Origin: Chimonanthus salicifolius
Lineage: Eukaryota > Streptophyta > Magnoliopsida > Laurales > Calycanthaceae
Direction of reading: 5' to 3'
Length of the DNA: 64,000 nt
Assembly: GCA_013350335.1 (NCBI GenBank)
Contig: CM023539.1
Coordinates: 35,326,631 to 35,390,630, forward strand
Part shown: piece by piece, positions 13,901 through 24,433 of the stretch
Layout of the letters: each line of letters begins with the position of its first letter
Position numbering within the stretch: position 1 is the stretch's first letter
Notes under the pieces: generated by a model
What the model saw: the letters and a program-made list of their open reading frames with translations, nothing else
What the model was told of the DNA's origin: nothing
Databases searched by the model: none
Program-made: the position numbers and the translations under genes

Positions 13901-15251
13901 GGAGGCGTGAATTCCTTGTCCCACATCGCCTAGAGTGATGGAAATTCCCTAGTATATAAGCTTGGAGCTCTCCTCCTTCTAGCACAAGGCATTTTGAGAG
14001 CAACCTTGGGTTGGCTCGCCAATGCAAAACAGTGCAGACCCCTGTGGGCCCAAAGCGGAAAATATTGTGCTAGCAGGACGGGTCGTTACACTTTCCCGCC
14101 AAATCATAAAGCACAAACTTTGCCACACGTTCCCATGACAACAATCCAACTTTGCATCATAAAATGAGTGCCCAACTAGCTCCAAGTCAAACCTTTGTGG
14201 TACGAAATCCCAGTCATGAACAAGAGTATTCCTACCATAATAATGTAAAAAACCAATTCTAAGTGATCACTAAGTGGGAGATGTGGAACCCCAAAAGAGA
14301 TGGGCCCGCCAGAAATCTTTCTAGTGATACAACCGCAACCATCTGATAGAAAGATTTTATTTTTAAATAAAAAGAACAAAAAAAAAAGACAATCAACCAA
14401 TTTATTCTATCAATTCTAATGAACACCACCAACAGATATCAAGAGAATGTCAAGAACGTCAGCAATATAATCCAAGTTTCAAAATGTGCAATACTGAATG
14501 CCTAATATTGGTAGTGTGTTAGGTATAAAATTGAGATTCCTGTATATATGAATGAAAATGAATCCTAGCTTTTTAACAGACTAGCTAGTAATGTAGAGAA
14601 TCTTGTTAACATAACATGCCAGAGGAGAAATAAGTGATTAATTGCAACAAGGTTCCATTGTACATCAACCAATCCACCATGGTACAACTACATATGTATG
14701 TATTACAAGTTTGAAACACTTCCAGAGCTACAAGATTAAACTGCCGTGGCACTGCCCATTATAAATTACCAATAGCCCATTCTAACAGAGTCATCCCCAA
14801 GTTTATTATTTCATACAATTGGAGCTCTGAATTCCCTAATTTCACATGTCAGAGAGTGCCATCAAAACAGAATTTTTCCCTCATTTTGTGGACCACTGAG
14901 TGCTATCGGTGGTTTAAAAAGAAAAAAATCCAATTGTGGTTGGTGGTGAACGGTGAGGAGAAGGCAAACGAGAATGAGAATATGTACCTGTCGCCTTGTG
15001 GCGAGGCCGCTGCACTACATTGCGGAAAGTGAGTCGGGGATCAGACTCACCAGCCCATCTGAATCAGAAGAAGAGAGAGAAATGAGGGAGTAAGAGATTA
15101 GTGGGACATTAGAACTTTAGGGTTTAAAAAGAAAGAAGGGGAAGGGGTACCCAATTCGGAAGTTGAAGGCGCCATTGTCGATAACTATAGGAGTGTTTGT
15201 TGGAAAGAGGTTGTAATCAGACTGTCTTAACGGGCGCCTGATGGAAGGCAT
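1999..15251 (-). CDS. ARP5: Actin-related protein 5 (ARP5), 5' part: six exons encoding residues 1-185
   Basis: ARP5 is a nuclear actin-fold subunit of the INO80 chromatin-remodelling complex. Exons on the minus strand: 15151-15251, 14988-15058, 11825-11949, 8256-8300, 2712-2814 and 1999-2108. All joins are GT-AG and keep frame (555 nt, 185 codons, no stop). The ATG at 15251 gives the family-type MP start. The actin phosphate-loop stretch [15 protein letters not shown] is at about 24-38, split by intron 1. [16 protein letters not shown] follows in exon 3, [15 protein letters not shown] is exon 4, [14 protein letters not shown] begins exon 5, and [14 protein letters not shown] opens exon 6. 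Introns are 92, 3038, 3524, 5441 and 603 bp. Exon 6 ends after ...SHVIP at a GTAAGT donor. ARP5 proteins are usually about 700 residues, so most of the gene should lie beyond the left edge; I found no further exon in 1-1998. The exon-by-exon match makes the identity very secure; expression is not shown. Confidence 0.93.
3240..3315. repeat. TG and GA microsatellites in ARP5 intron 4
   Basis: A (TG)n-rich run is followed by a (GA)n run. Simple-sequence repeats with no coding potential. Confidence 0.85.
4045..4210 (+). mobile_element. tRNA-derived SINE-like repeat with a duplicated head
   Basis: TAGCACAACTGGTAGAGGCTC (4050-4070) resembles a tRNA A box, and GGATTCAAGTTCC (4093-4105) resembles a B box at the expected spacing. 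The acceptor stem is not preserved, so this is not a working tRNA gene. The head is partly repeated at 4120-4160, and the segment ends in an A-rich tail near 4193-4208. Together this fits a tRNA-derived SINE, though the family is not identified. Confidence 0.5.
4223..5700 (+). pseudogene. Degenerate Ty3/gypsy pol, reverse transcriptase to chromodomain-like end
   Basis: Fragments appear in the correct order of a gypsy polyprotein but in shifting frames with stops. Reverse transcriptase: [17 protein letters not shown] and [11 protein letters not shown] near 4330-4450. RNase [21 protein letters not shown] near 5070-5130. [11 protein letters not shown] segment near 5455, typical of the region just after integrase, comes next, then [10 protein letters not shown] near 5620-5650 from the C-terminal end. 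Almost the whole integrase is missing between about 5410 and 5450, so this copy carries a large internal deletion. It ends in a purine-rich tract (5688-5700) directly before an LTR-like TG. It lies in ARP5 intron 4, opposite to the gene. It cannot encode a working enzyme. Confidence 0.85.
5702..5990 (+). mobile_element. Probable 3' LTR of the decayed gypsy element
   Basis: It begins TGATGAAAC right after the polypurine tract AGAAGAAGGGAGGAG, as an LTR should. The 3' boundary is a guess (a CA near 5990). No second LTR copy is present to confirm it. Confidence 0.5.
5991..8255. other. Remainder of ARP5 intron 4, no gene recognised
   Basis: Intronic, AT-rich sequence with short CT and GA runs. 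The largest open frames here are short and resemble no family I know. Confidence 0.5.
8592..8803 (-). repeat. Downstream (3') LTR of the 8592-11223 element
   Basis: 212 bp, nearly identical to 11011-11223. On the minus strand it follows a purine tract and has intact TG...CA ends. Confidence 0.92.
9090..9320. repeat. Degenerate tandem repeat inside the LTR element
   Basis: Repeated units built on GGCCAGCAAA(C/T) followed by a GGCTGAAGTCAT-type segment and a CACTGATCAAAGATCGGAAA-type spacer. It forms part of the non-coding interior. Confidence 0.7.
11011..11223 (-). repeat. Upstream (5') LTR of the 8592-11223 element
   Basis: 213 bp with TG at its start. The last bases changed from ACA to ATA. 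The primer-binding site starts at the next base inward. Confidence 0.92.
11224..11824. other. Part of ARP5 intron 3, no gene
   Basis: The first ~110 bases resemble sequence left of the LTR element (8400-8510: TTTCTTCCATATACATCAGC), showing an older local duplication in the intron. There is a short CA run near 11545. Nothing coding. Confidence 0.5.
11950..13852. other. ARP5 intron 2, TE-derived AT-rich sequence
   Basis: No gene. Degenerate repeats of a TATCGGT/GATACC type at 12490-12620 and 13450-13640 resemble those near 22750 and 29900 and look like remnants of one repeat family. Confidence 0.5.
13853..14090 (+). mobile_element. Short solo LTR (238 bp)
   Basis: Begins TTTAATACCCCGAG and ends GGTCGTTACA, flanked by GTTTC and CTTTC (4 of 5 bases match), so a 5-bp target duplication is likely. 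It has GTCCCACATCGCC, a TATATAAG box (13952-13959) and CAAAGCGGAAAATATTG, a combination seen in a widespread class of small plant LTRs. The termini resemble those of the larger solo LTR at 18375-21652. No internal region is present. Confidence 0.7.
14091..14987. other. Rest of ARP5 intron 2, no gene
   Basis: Ordinary intronic sequence. I recognise no coding segment or complete repeat. Confidence 0.5.
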
Positions 15252-15660
15252 TCTTCTTCTTCTACACTATTCCGTGCCTCTTTCCCCGTCTGTCAACTGC
15301 CGAGTTCTGTACTATTGGGGTGGTTTGGTTTGCTGTATTTCCTTGGAAATGGAGTGAAATACAGATATTTTCAGAAACCGAGAAAAGTAAGTCGTTTGGC
15401 AGGGAGCGATCAGCATATTCGCATTTTCCTATCGGGGACTTGTCGGGGCATCTTCCCGGGAAGTCCTCTCCACCGTATTTCAGAGCATTCGGGGTGGGGG
15501 TCTGAAAGTTGGGACGGCCGAGGAAATAAGCAAGTTCTTGCAATAAAAAATAAAAAAATCCTTCTACCCGAAGATCTTATAAACCCAGTTCTGCATATGC
15601 CTGGCCTGTCTTAGGAAGCTCCTCTCGATCCTTACGTTCTGTCAAGGGAAGACAAACATA
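15252..15660 (-). promoter_or_regulatory. ARP5 upstream region (5' UTR and probable promoter)
   Basis: This is the sequence just upstream of the ARP5 start codon. On the minus strand it ends in a GAAGAAGAAGAA purine run next to the ATG, typical of a plant 5' UTR. I see no convincing TATA box. The assignment rests on position only. Confidence 0.4.
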
Positions 15661-17049
15661 AACACGGCTTTACAAGTACAACAAGGGAAATGGTTTTTTA
15701 TTTAGAATTTAAAATTATAATACATCACATTTTAAGCGTGCCGAATCTCGCATGCCCATTTTCTTTTATATCGCACGGGTTTTATCATAAGACCAATTTA
15801 CCCTTCCAACCATCAGTACGAAATACTTAAAAAATGAATATTTAGAAATCGTTGAGCCATTTTGGTTTTTCCCTCATTTAACTTGAGTTTTTAAATAAAG
15901 TCATTTTTTGACCGATTTTTATAAATAATGTATAAAAATTCATGAACTTTAAATTTTATGAACTCCATCTGATCCGTAATCGAATCGAGTTACAAATAGA
16001 GGAGTGAGTTTCATCTACAACTTCAAGATTTAGCATGAGCTAAATCACCTCAACAAGTGGAGCCATGATCCAGGTGGATCTTCATGCATACAGTTCTGAA
16101 AAAGATGGAGAAAATTCAGAAAAACCCCATCCAGATACTGCCAGTTGACCCATCAGTTGACTGAAGAATGTTTGCAGAGACCCGGAGAAGCCTCTGGAAC
16201 TCTGGAAGTATCAGTCGACCATCAGTCGACTGATTGACAGTCTGTATTTTACAGACGGTCTCTGATAGTATCAGTCTACTATCACTCGACTATCATTAGA
16301 CTGATTGGAGTTTTTCAATGGTTTCGAAGCGGTTCATTTAGTTTCTGTTCGTGCAGTGGTAGTTCCCGATGTTTTTTGGCGGTTTCTAGCCAACTCAAAT
16401 GTTGGGTTACTTAAGAGGAAGTTGTGGGAGATGAAAGGGGTCCACTCTTTCCACGGTGGCCCAGATTTCTTGGAATCAATTGCAAACTAGAGAGACCACG
16501 TAGCCATGGTGGAATCAGCGCACTGATCGTGAAGACAGATGCGAACGAGAGGCCACGTATCCATAGTGGAGAGATTGGCACATTGTGTTTGGGAGGAAAT
16601 TTCCATCTGAGAAAGAGAGAGGAGAGGAGTGGATTCTCTCCCTCTCAAGTTTGAAGACTTCTTCAGGTTGCAGAGCCGAAGCCAGAGCCAGAATGAGATT
16701 CAGTGCGAGAGCTAGAGCCATCACTGTAGAAGTTTGTCAATTGCCCATGGATGTTACCAACAGTTGATGGAGAAGAAGACAACTGCCCATGGATGTTACA
16801 AGCAGTTGTAACAAGATCAATGTATTTTGTAATATCCTCTCCAATTTTCTAAGTGGAAAAGTCTTGTCTGAATTGGCACATGGAGGTTTCCCTCATTCAA
16901 AGAGTTTTGCCACGTTAAAAAATACTGTGTCTCAATCCCATTTTTCCCGTTTGCGTTTGTATGTTGCCGGAAGACAGTCCAGATTTCGAGTCCCGCTCGT
17001 TCGTTGAGAAAAATGAGTAGGGGCATTGAATCTTATTACAGATTACCAG
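15661..17049. other. TE-derived region with CAGTCGAC/CAGTTGAC motifs
   Basis: 16135-16320 holds many copies of TCAGTCGAC-like motifs. 16737-16810 holds a duplicated AACTGCCCATGGATGTTAC segment. Both look like LTR enhancer or leader sequence, but I could not fix any LTR ends. Open frames here are short and unrecognised. Confidence 0.4.
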
Positions 17050-17790
17050 CATTGATTTTAAGTGAAAATGGTATAGTTTTGAACTTCAAAAATCGTCTCC
17101 AATAAATTTAGGAAAAATGGCATTCCCTCTTAATTCTTTGGAGATGACTTTTGAAGTGCAATATCTCTTTCACTAAAATCAGTTTTAGAGTTCATAAAAT
17201 TCATAATAGATGAATTTTGATACCTTTTTTGCAGAAATCGGTCGAAAAACGGCCTCGTTTGAAAATGGATCAATTCCTGCGTTACTTGAAGAATTTACAC
17301 GGCTCGCTGTTTTGGCCTTGATCGATTCCCACGTTACTTGATGTGGGATGGAAAATGGATATGACTGTCTCCTGGGTGGAGAAGAAAATGGGTAAGTATG
17401 TAGGTTCATAGCAGGTGGAACGGTGAAGAAAAAAATGGAAGATGGCGATGGAGACGGTGGCATTTGGCTTGGGTTTTCAAACGAGCTTATTTCTCGACTG
17501 ATTTCTATAAAAAAGGTATCAAAATTCATCTACTATGAATTTTTTGAACTCCGAGACTGATTTTAAATGAAAAGGATATAGTTTTGGACTTAAAAAATCG
17601 TCTCCAAAGAATTAAGAAGAAAGTCATTTTTCCTAAATTCTTTGGAGACGATTTTTGAAGTCTAAAACTATATCCTTTTCATTTACAATCAGTGCCGAAG
17701 TTCATAAAATTCAGAGTATATGAATTTTGATACCTTATTTATAAAATCGGTCGAGAAATGGCCTCATTTGAATACCCGAGTCAAACGCGA
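17050..17790. repeat. Fold-back repeat: three alternating-orientation copies of one segment
   Basis: A segment with GATTTTAAGTGAAAATGG, AATCGTCTCCAA and AAATCGGTCGA occurs at 17050-17266, inverted at 17473-17620, and again direct at about 17630-17790. The last two form a near-perfect hairpin with arms of about 55 bp meeting near 17622. A partial relative lies at 15890-15965. No ends or target duplication identified. Confidence 0.7.
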
Positions 17791-18374
17791 GAAAAACCAA
17801 AACCGCTCGTCGATTTCTTAACATTTGTTTTTTTTTTTTTAATATTTCTTACAGACGGTGGAAGGGTAAAGTGGGTATTCTTCTAAAAACCATGTGAGAG
17901 AAGAAAATGCGCGCGGGAGAATGGGCACCCCATTTCAAATTTCTAACTAGTTAGACACAAGAATGTAAAATAGATTTGTGAGAATTAAAATATAAAACTA
18001 CTTCATTCTACGGTGCAACTTAGGTTAGCTTGACCTACGCTTGTATGAAAAATCTCCCAAAATCCCCTAAAGTTCAACTAAACTTTGGCTGAACCTAGTA
18101 CAAGAAGTCCCAGTTTTAATTCAAATAACCAATTTTGTGCCGTTTTTTAACACCTTAATTTTATTTGATTAATATTGCACAAATATAAGATGAGTTAAAT
18201 CAATCCAGGTTTGCACAAAATGGGTCGTCAGATTTCAAGTAGGACCCTTTAATTCACGTGTGGATTGAATCAACCTATTTAAGATTATCTAGATTGGATT
18301 ATCCCATTTAATAAATAGATCAAGTTTGATAAGCTCATGACCAAAATGGGCCCCACATTAAGTGAAGTCTTTTC
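17791..18374. other. No gene seen
   Basis: AT-rich intergenic sequence between the fold-back repeat and the solo LTR. There is a poly-T run near 17828. Confidence 0.5.
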
Positions 18375-21300
18375 TGTAATACCCTGACCTGAATTAGGCT
18401 TAATTAATATGATTTATTTTAATAAATCATATTTTAACATGTTAATCATGAATATTACGGTTAATACTTTGTGAAAAGTCCAATTCTGTCCCAATCAAAG
18501 CTCGATAGCTCGATGATCCAATCGTCTAAGTTGGAAGGGCAAAATGGTAATTTGTCATTTACAATGTTATTTTATTATTTATATAATCATTCGATTATTA
18601 TTTGAGTGATATTGATTTCATTAATTACGGATTTAAATTCTAAAATTTACAAGTATATTGTTATATTTAGAAAACATTATAAAAAAAAAACTACCCGAAA
18701 AGATCCCGAAAGTAGGAACTAATTATTTTAAAACAATTTTATAAGTGAGAAAATTTTAAGAAAAACATGTGTTTTAGATTTTGTTATAACTCATTGTTTT
18801 ATGTTTTCAAAATTTGAAAATAAAGGCATTAAACCCTTTAAATAAATACAAGTTGAATTAAAGAAATAGTGACAAAAATATGATTTTTGCTTAAATCAAT
18901 AAATTTTAATAAAATATAAATCTCCAAAACTTTATGATGTGTAGAGTTTGTAAAACCCAACATTTTTCTTAAGATGGATTAAATTAATTAAGTTAAATAA
19001 ATCTTGTAATTAGTTTTAATTTAAAATGAAATAAAAATGGACTTATTTGCAAATAAAATAGAAGGATTAAACTGCAAATTTTCCAAATCATTAAAACACC
19101 TACGTGGCCGTCGAAGCTGCTGCTTCAGCATCGACTCATACAAACTGCAAACATAGCTTGCACGTGATGTGTTCTTCCCATGGCCCTGATGGAAAGTCTA
19201 CTGTCCTATCAATCATTGGCTATAAATTCAGGCAATCTCCACTAAGATTCTCCACTAAATTTTCCAAGAAAACCACTACTCCTCTGTTTGAAATTTTTAC
19301 TGTTACTTTGAAGTAGAAGTTTTTCCAGTTGCTGAAACTCTACCTAATTTACAAAGCGAAGGTAATATTTAGATTCAGTTTCAAATTTTAACCAGTTTAG
19401 GATCAAATAGAATTAAATTTGATTGAGATTTGAGTATCAAAACTGATTTTGAAGTTTAATGGAAAACATGAATTTCCGTGTGTTTCACTGATTTTTTTTT
19501 TTGGTTAAAATCTGATGTTTTTAACCAGTATTAGTGTTTTAATTGATTCCCGGTGTAAAGAGGACTCATTGAAGTGTCCATCTGACTTGAAAGGTGTGAA
19601 AAACGAATCCAGAAAACCAATTGTTTCTGGATTCGTAATTTACACAGTCCTTTCCGTCACTACTCTATTGCAAGTGAGAGAGGAAGAAGACGACTCTCGG
19701 AAGATCAGAGAATCGGCCTTCGGAATTTCCGAATGTAAGACTTCGGAAGTTTTGAGCCTCTATTCGGGGTTCCGAAGCGCACAAAGGCCAAAATGTTCCT
19801 TTTTGCCTCTGTTATTCAGACTCTGACGTTCCGAGAACCCTCGGATGTTCTGAACTGTTCGGAAGTTCCGAACATACCTCGGCAGGTTCCGATACACACT
19901 GAGACCTACTGAATTTTCTGTCTTCTTTGCTTCTATTCGTAAGCAAGCTCGGAAGTTCCGTGACATAAACTTCAAAAGTTCCGAAGAACAGAACCCAAGT
20001 TCCGAAGGCTTTGTAAAGCCCAGATTTAGGCAGTGGCTCGGAAGTTCCGAAGTCACAGTACCTAGTTCTGAAGCATGTTCTGAGGAACCAAGAATTGGTT
20101 TTAAAACTTAGTCTAAGTTAGAATTCCATGTTAAAACTTAGACCCTAGGTTTTGATGTATATTTACACCATTTTTATAAATTAAAAGTGATATTAACCGC
20201 TCTCCTTGATGCTATTATGAAAATCTACATTATGTATTCACTTCCAGGCCGATACTCTCTATCTGTGGCAACGCAGCCCGGTAGGTATTAGTAGTTGTGC
20301 GATTAACTTCGCCTCTCGGTAGAAAAAAAGGGTTCTGACACTGAGTGATCTCTAAGCCTAACTCGCTATATGAGTAGTGGCCTAAGCATCTTATATCTCT
20401 AAGTCTAACTCAATACGTCTATATGGTCATTTCCAGAAGATAATATGAGAAGTGGCCTGAGCACCTTATTATATTTTTTATTGTTGTAATTTAAAATGGT
20501 TAGTAACCCATATACAAGACTCATCCATTTCCCTTGGAGTTTTTTTGGAAAATAGGATAGAAAGATTTGAAATACTATGAATATGTGTTGTATTGTTCTA
20601 TGTACTATGTTTGATTAATAATTGAATAATTCGTTGTATCCTTGTTTGTATATTTGACAAATACTTCGATAGCCCACATATTCGGTAATGAGACTTAACA
20701 ATTACAGTAGGAGTAAATTAGGTTAAGAGAATCTATTATAATGAGTAGTTTCAAGGATCAGACTTAATAAACTCATTTATATGTCTAAACATGATGCATT
20801 ATTGTGAAAAATGCTTATTGATACTAATGTTGTTTATCGTATATTGTGATTATGATGATGAAATGCTTACGAGATATGATGATATTGATACTGCTTCCAC
20901 GTACCCTTAACTACTGGACTATTATCGGCCCAGGTGTGTCGATTACTGATCCAGGTGTTTCGGTTTACGTCTACTGGCCCACATGTGTCAGTACCGGCCC
21001 AAGTGTGTCGGAGATGTACTTACAAGATTTTGCATTTTGACCGTGTCGGGACTTAATGCTTATAGTCAGTGTAGTGTCTAGTTGTTACATCGGATGTTAG
21101 CAGTCATGAAGATAACTTGATACATTGGCATGATAAACCTTTTATGATGATGATATTGATTTTAGCTAACCTGGTATTAATTACACTATAATGTTATGTT
21201 CTTTTCACTGAGTAGGTTAGCTCACACAACTCACATTTCAAGAAATGTACCCGAGGAGGAGGAACCTCCATTTCAAGCTTAGGATAGATAAGCTGTTACG

Positions 21301-21652
21301 GTTACTTGGAATTCCACAGATGAGAATTTCATTTATTTTGACTATTGGTTCTTTAAACCATATTTTTATACAAAGTACCTCATATGGTACTTATTTTGTA
21401 ATCATGTAAAAACCACCATATTACTGCTAGTAACTCTATTATAAATGAGACTGCCTTTTGTGATAGAAATATTTGTTGTACGATATGTACTTGTAATCAG
21501 TTAGACTTATGATATATGTTTGAGTCCACATGTAAAGAACATTTGTGACATTTATTTCTAGGCATAACTATTGATCCAGCTCAATTAGGAGTTATTAAGG
21601 ATAAAAAAAAATTAGTAGCGTTCCGGGCCCACCTCCTGGTCGAGGCGTTACA
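18375..21652 (+). mobile_element. Large solo LTR of a gypsy element (3,278 bp)
   Basis: Begins TGTAATACCCTGACC and ends GAGGCGTTACA, flanked by a perfect 5-bp target duplication TTTTC (18370-18374 and 21653-21657). It has no primer-binding site, gag or pol, so it is a single LTR left by LTR-LTR recombination. A TATAAATT promoter box is at 19221. GGAAGTTCCG palindromes cluster at 19740-20060. Segments of GGCCCAGGTGTGTCG type repeat at 20928-21014, followed by CGGGACTTAATGC. The same layout recurs in the solo LTR at 25061-27830. Size and motifs suggest the Tekay/Del chromovirus lineage; that lineage call is inference. Confidence 0.88.
19215..19230 (+). promoter_or_regulatory. TATA box of the solo LTR
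   Basis: TATAAATT lies about 846 bp from the LTR start. The related LTR at 25061-27830 has TATAAATTGG at about 792 bp from its start, supporting a conserved LTR promoter. Confidence 0.55.
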
Positions 21653-21766
21653 TTTTCATTTTCACTAACCTCTATCAAAATTGTATTTTTCCTCAGCTTT
21701 TTCCAACAAAGTCTTCATTCAAAATAATGTCTAATTAGACAATTTTTATGAATGAATGAGACATGT

Positions 21767-22340
21767 TGTAATACCCTAACCCAAAATTAGGCCTAATTGT
21801 GTGATTGCAAATAATCATGTTCAGGCTTTAATACTCATTGGTAAGATAAAATTTTCAAATGTCACTATGAAATAAGAGTTCGCTAACAGATACTTCAAAA
21901 GTTGATTAAATTAAGAAATACATTGTTTTTTGTTAAAATCGACGGGTTCTTGAAATATATTCACCCCCAGATTTTTATAGCTTCACTGATTTTTGAAACT
22001 CAATCATTTGAACTAGGTGTATTTTACTTAAACCCCTTTATTTTCTAAACAATAAAGATAAGGTGAATAAGTATAGAATATAATACACATCAAAATATGT
22101 TATCCTTTGCATCAGTTGGTTAGGAGCTTATAAGCTCCTCTCCCACAAATACCTGCATAAACAACTACAAGGAGCTTACAAGCTCCTCTCCTACAAGCAA
22201 CTTAAAAGTAGTTTACATAGCAGCTTATAAAGTAGCTTACAAGTAGCTTACAAGCATCTTACAAGTAGCTTAAAAGCACCTTACAAAAGCACATTACAAG
22301 CAACTGCATAACCACCTTCATTTGTCTATTTAAGCAAACC
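21767..22340 (+). mobile_element. Truncated LTR start related to the 18375 solo LTR
   Basis: Begins TGTAATACCCTAACCC, very close to the start of the two large solo LTRs, and continues with AAAATTAGGCCTAATTG. A TATTTAAG box is at 22327-22334. No matching right end was found, so it is a fragment or a different subfamily. Confidence 0.5.
22127..22303. repeat. Tandem GTAGCTTACAA repeats and GAGCTTATAAGCTC palindromes
   Basis: About a dozen copies of AGCTTACAA/AGCTTATAA in about 175 bp, the first two inside perfect palindromes. They sit just upstream of the TATA-like box of the truncated LTR. Confidence 0.75.
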
Positions 22341-22734
22341 CAAGACAATGAATTTCTTTCATGAATCCATTGCAAACTGTTATTCCATCTCCTTCCCTTA
22401 TTCTTCTTCATCTTCCCTTTCTCACTCTTCTTCCTACGTTGTTTCTCTGCAAAAGTAAGTTTTGGTGACATTTTCGAAAGAGCTGAGACTCTGCCAAAAC
22501 TCTCCCGGATGGTATCAATTTCATCAGCTTTGAGGTAGGGAGTACGAACCTTATTGGTATTCAATTTTATTGTTTTATCGTAAATATATGGAGATTTTAT
22601 CGAAGTTTATCTCTTGTTAATCATATGTTTGAGATTATACTGTATGTATAATTATTTTTTTTAAATACCTGATGGAAATGTGTAAGTATGTTTTTATGTG
22701 AATTGGGTATAGGTGGAACAACGTGGGTATGGTC

Positions 22735-22960
22735 CTGATTAATAATTGTTCTGTCGATATCTCGGTTGATACGGCCTATATTTCTCTCTCTCTTTTTTTT
22801 TGGGTCAAATCTAGGCTGTATCGGCGAGATTTCGGTCGTATCGGTCGAGATCTCGCCCATACGGACGATATGTCTCGTATCGGCTGAGATATGTAGGGCA
22901 TCCAAAACCCGAGATATCTCGACCGATACGAGATATCTCGGCAATATTTCTGCGAAGCAA
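22735..22960. repeat. GATATCTCG/TATCGGC-rich degenerate repeat
   Basis: Many copies of CGAGATATCTCG-like and CGTATCGGC-like words in both orientations. The same vocabulary appears at 12490, 13480 and 29900. Likely part of a MITE-type family; ends not resolved. Confidence 0.55.
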
Positions 22961-23499
22961 TGCATGAAATGGATTTGACTATGTATATAACCTGTACCCA
23001 AAGTCAAAGTCAGTCAATGCACTGAGCTAGGCTTATCCAATTTTTGTCTAAGTCCAGCAAAGCTCATATCGTCTTAAAGATTTTGATCCATTCCAGCCCA
23101 TGGGCCTGGAAACTAGTTTAAGCTTTACCCTCAGAAGATGTTAAGCCCATTTTTTTAAAAAAATTAGACATGTCGTACTGAAGCATAAGTTGGGACCTTC
23201 ATTACCTATTGGGCTAGCATTTTAGGTCCAGGACCAGAATCCATTCTTCCTTTAACTGTACAAACAGGATACTTTTGGTCTGACCTAGTTCACTTCAAAT
23301 TTTCAAATCAAATGAATACATTGTTGGCCCAACATTTGTTCGGTTTGGATGCAATACACGTGTGCCAATTGAGCATATGAGTAACTGAAATCATGTGAAG
23401 CCCAAATATATATGGGCTTGCCCTGGTTTTATAGTATATAATGAATGAGGATGCCTTTAACTATCATCTATCAATGACTAGCTGGTTTTGTATGGATTT

Positions 23500-23750
23500 A
23501 TAGGCAAGGAAGCTTCTCCATAGATTGAAAGAGGGAGGAAAATGAGGAGAGAAAATGGTGGGCTATTGGAAGCGTTTTTGGGTTTCAAAGATCAGAAGAA
23601 GCTTCAACATCTGAGTGACTGTCAGGTGGCCAACAATATCATCTGAGTAATATTTGCTGCTCACGACACCACTGCAAGCGTTCTCACATGGATTTTAAAA
23701 TATTTGAGTGATAACGAAGATCTCCTCACTTCTATCACGATAAATCATCA
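23500..23750 (+). pseudogene. Cytochrome P450 fragment, CYP707A (ABA 8'-hydroxylase) type
   Basis: One frame from about 23554 reads LLEAFLGFKDQKKLQHLSD, then QVANNII, a TGA stop (23642-23644), then VIFAAHDTTASVLTWILKYLSDN. This is the I-helix region of a plant P450. AAHDTT is the oxygen-binding (A/G)GX(D/E)T(T/S) motif, and DTTASVLTWILKYL is characteristic of CYP707A enzymes, which inactivate abscisic acid. The stop replaces the glycine that normally follows NII (GGA to TGA). Just upstream, ARKLLHRLK is in a different frame, indicating a frameshift. The heme-binding cysteine region and all other exons are absent. This is a dead single-exon fragment. Confidence 0.82.
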
Positions 23751-24246
23751 CCATAATCAAAACCTTAATTTATAATTTCCTATGGATTTTCACTTGTTTT
23801 TTAGCTCTTCTAAGTTCTAACTAAAATTTAGTGGACTGTCATTTTCTTCATTTCAATGTTGAGTTCTCATACAAGCAATGATTGTTCCAATGGGTACTTT
23901 TCATTTTAATTATTTTTATTTTTATTTTACAAGTACAAGCTATGTGGGCATCTAAAACGTAGTGAACCCATGAAAAATAATATGTCAAAATCAACTATCA
24001 AACTCGGTGATAAATAAATGGAACAAATGATGACGATGATTATACTAAAGATCAAAAGTTAAGAGTATATCAATATGATTTTCTTTCATAAGGAAAAGAA
24101 AAAAGAAATAGATTTTGAAGATGTTTAATTGAGTGATTCATAAAGATTGTATTCCTGTAGAAAGAACATGAAAACATTCGACTCAGATTAGATAAAGAAA
24201 ACCGGCAGTTGACATGGGACAATACAAGAAGGATGCCTTTCACTTG
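23751..24246. other. No gene seen
   Basis: AT-rich sequence between the P450 fragment and the 24252 LTR element. Confidence 0.5.
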
Positions 24247-24251
24247 CCAGG

Positions 24252-24433
24252 TGTAGAATAACACACACAGAGTATGGTGTGTCTTCTTTAATCAAGGATA
24301 GACCATATAATCTTATTTATAGAGATAATGGAATAAAGAAAATAAAGAGGAAATCCCTAAATAGGGAAATACAATATTCAATAATAATGGAAATATCTAA
24401 ATCTAATCTTTAACTACTAAATATATCCAAATA
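24252..24433 (-). repeat. Downstream (3') LTR of the 24252-29421 element
   Basis: 182 bp, TA...CA termini on the minus strand, next to the purine tract. Confidence 0.88.

Noticed and set aside
19740..20060. Heat-shock elements in the solo LTR
   Set aside because: GAA and TTC are separated by one base (GAAGTTC), while heat-shock elements need two.
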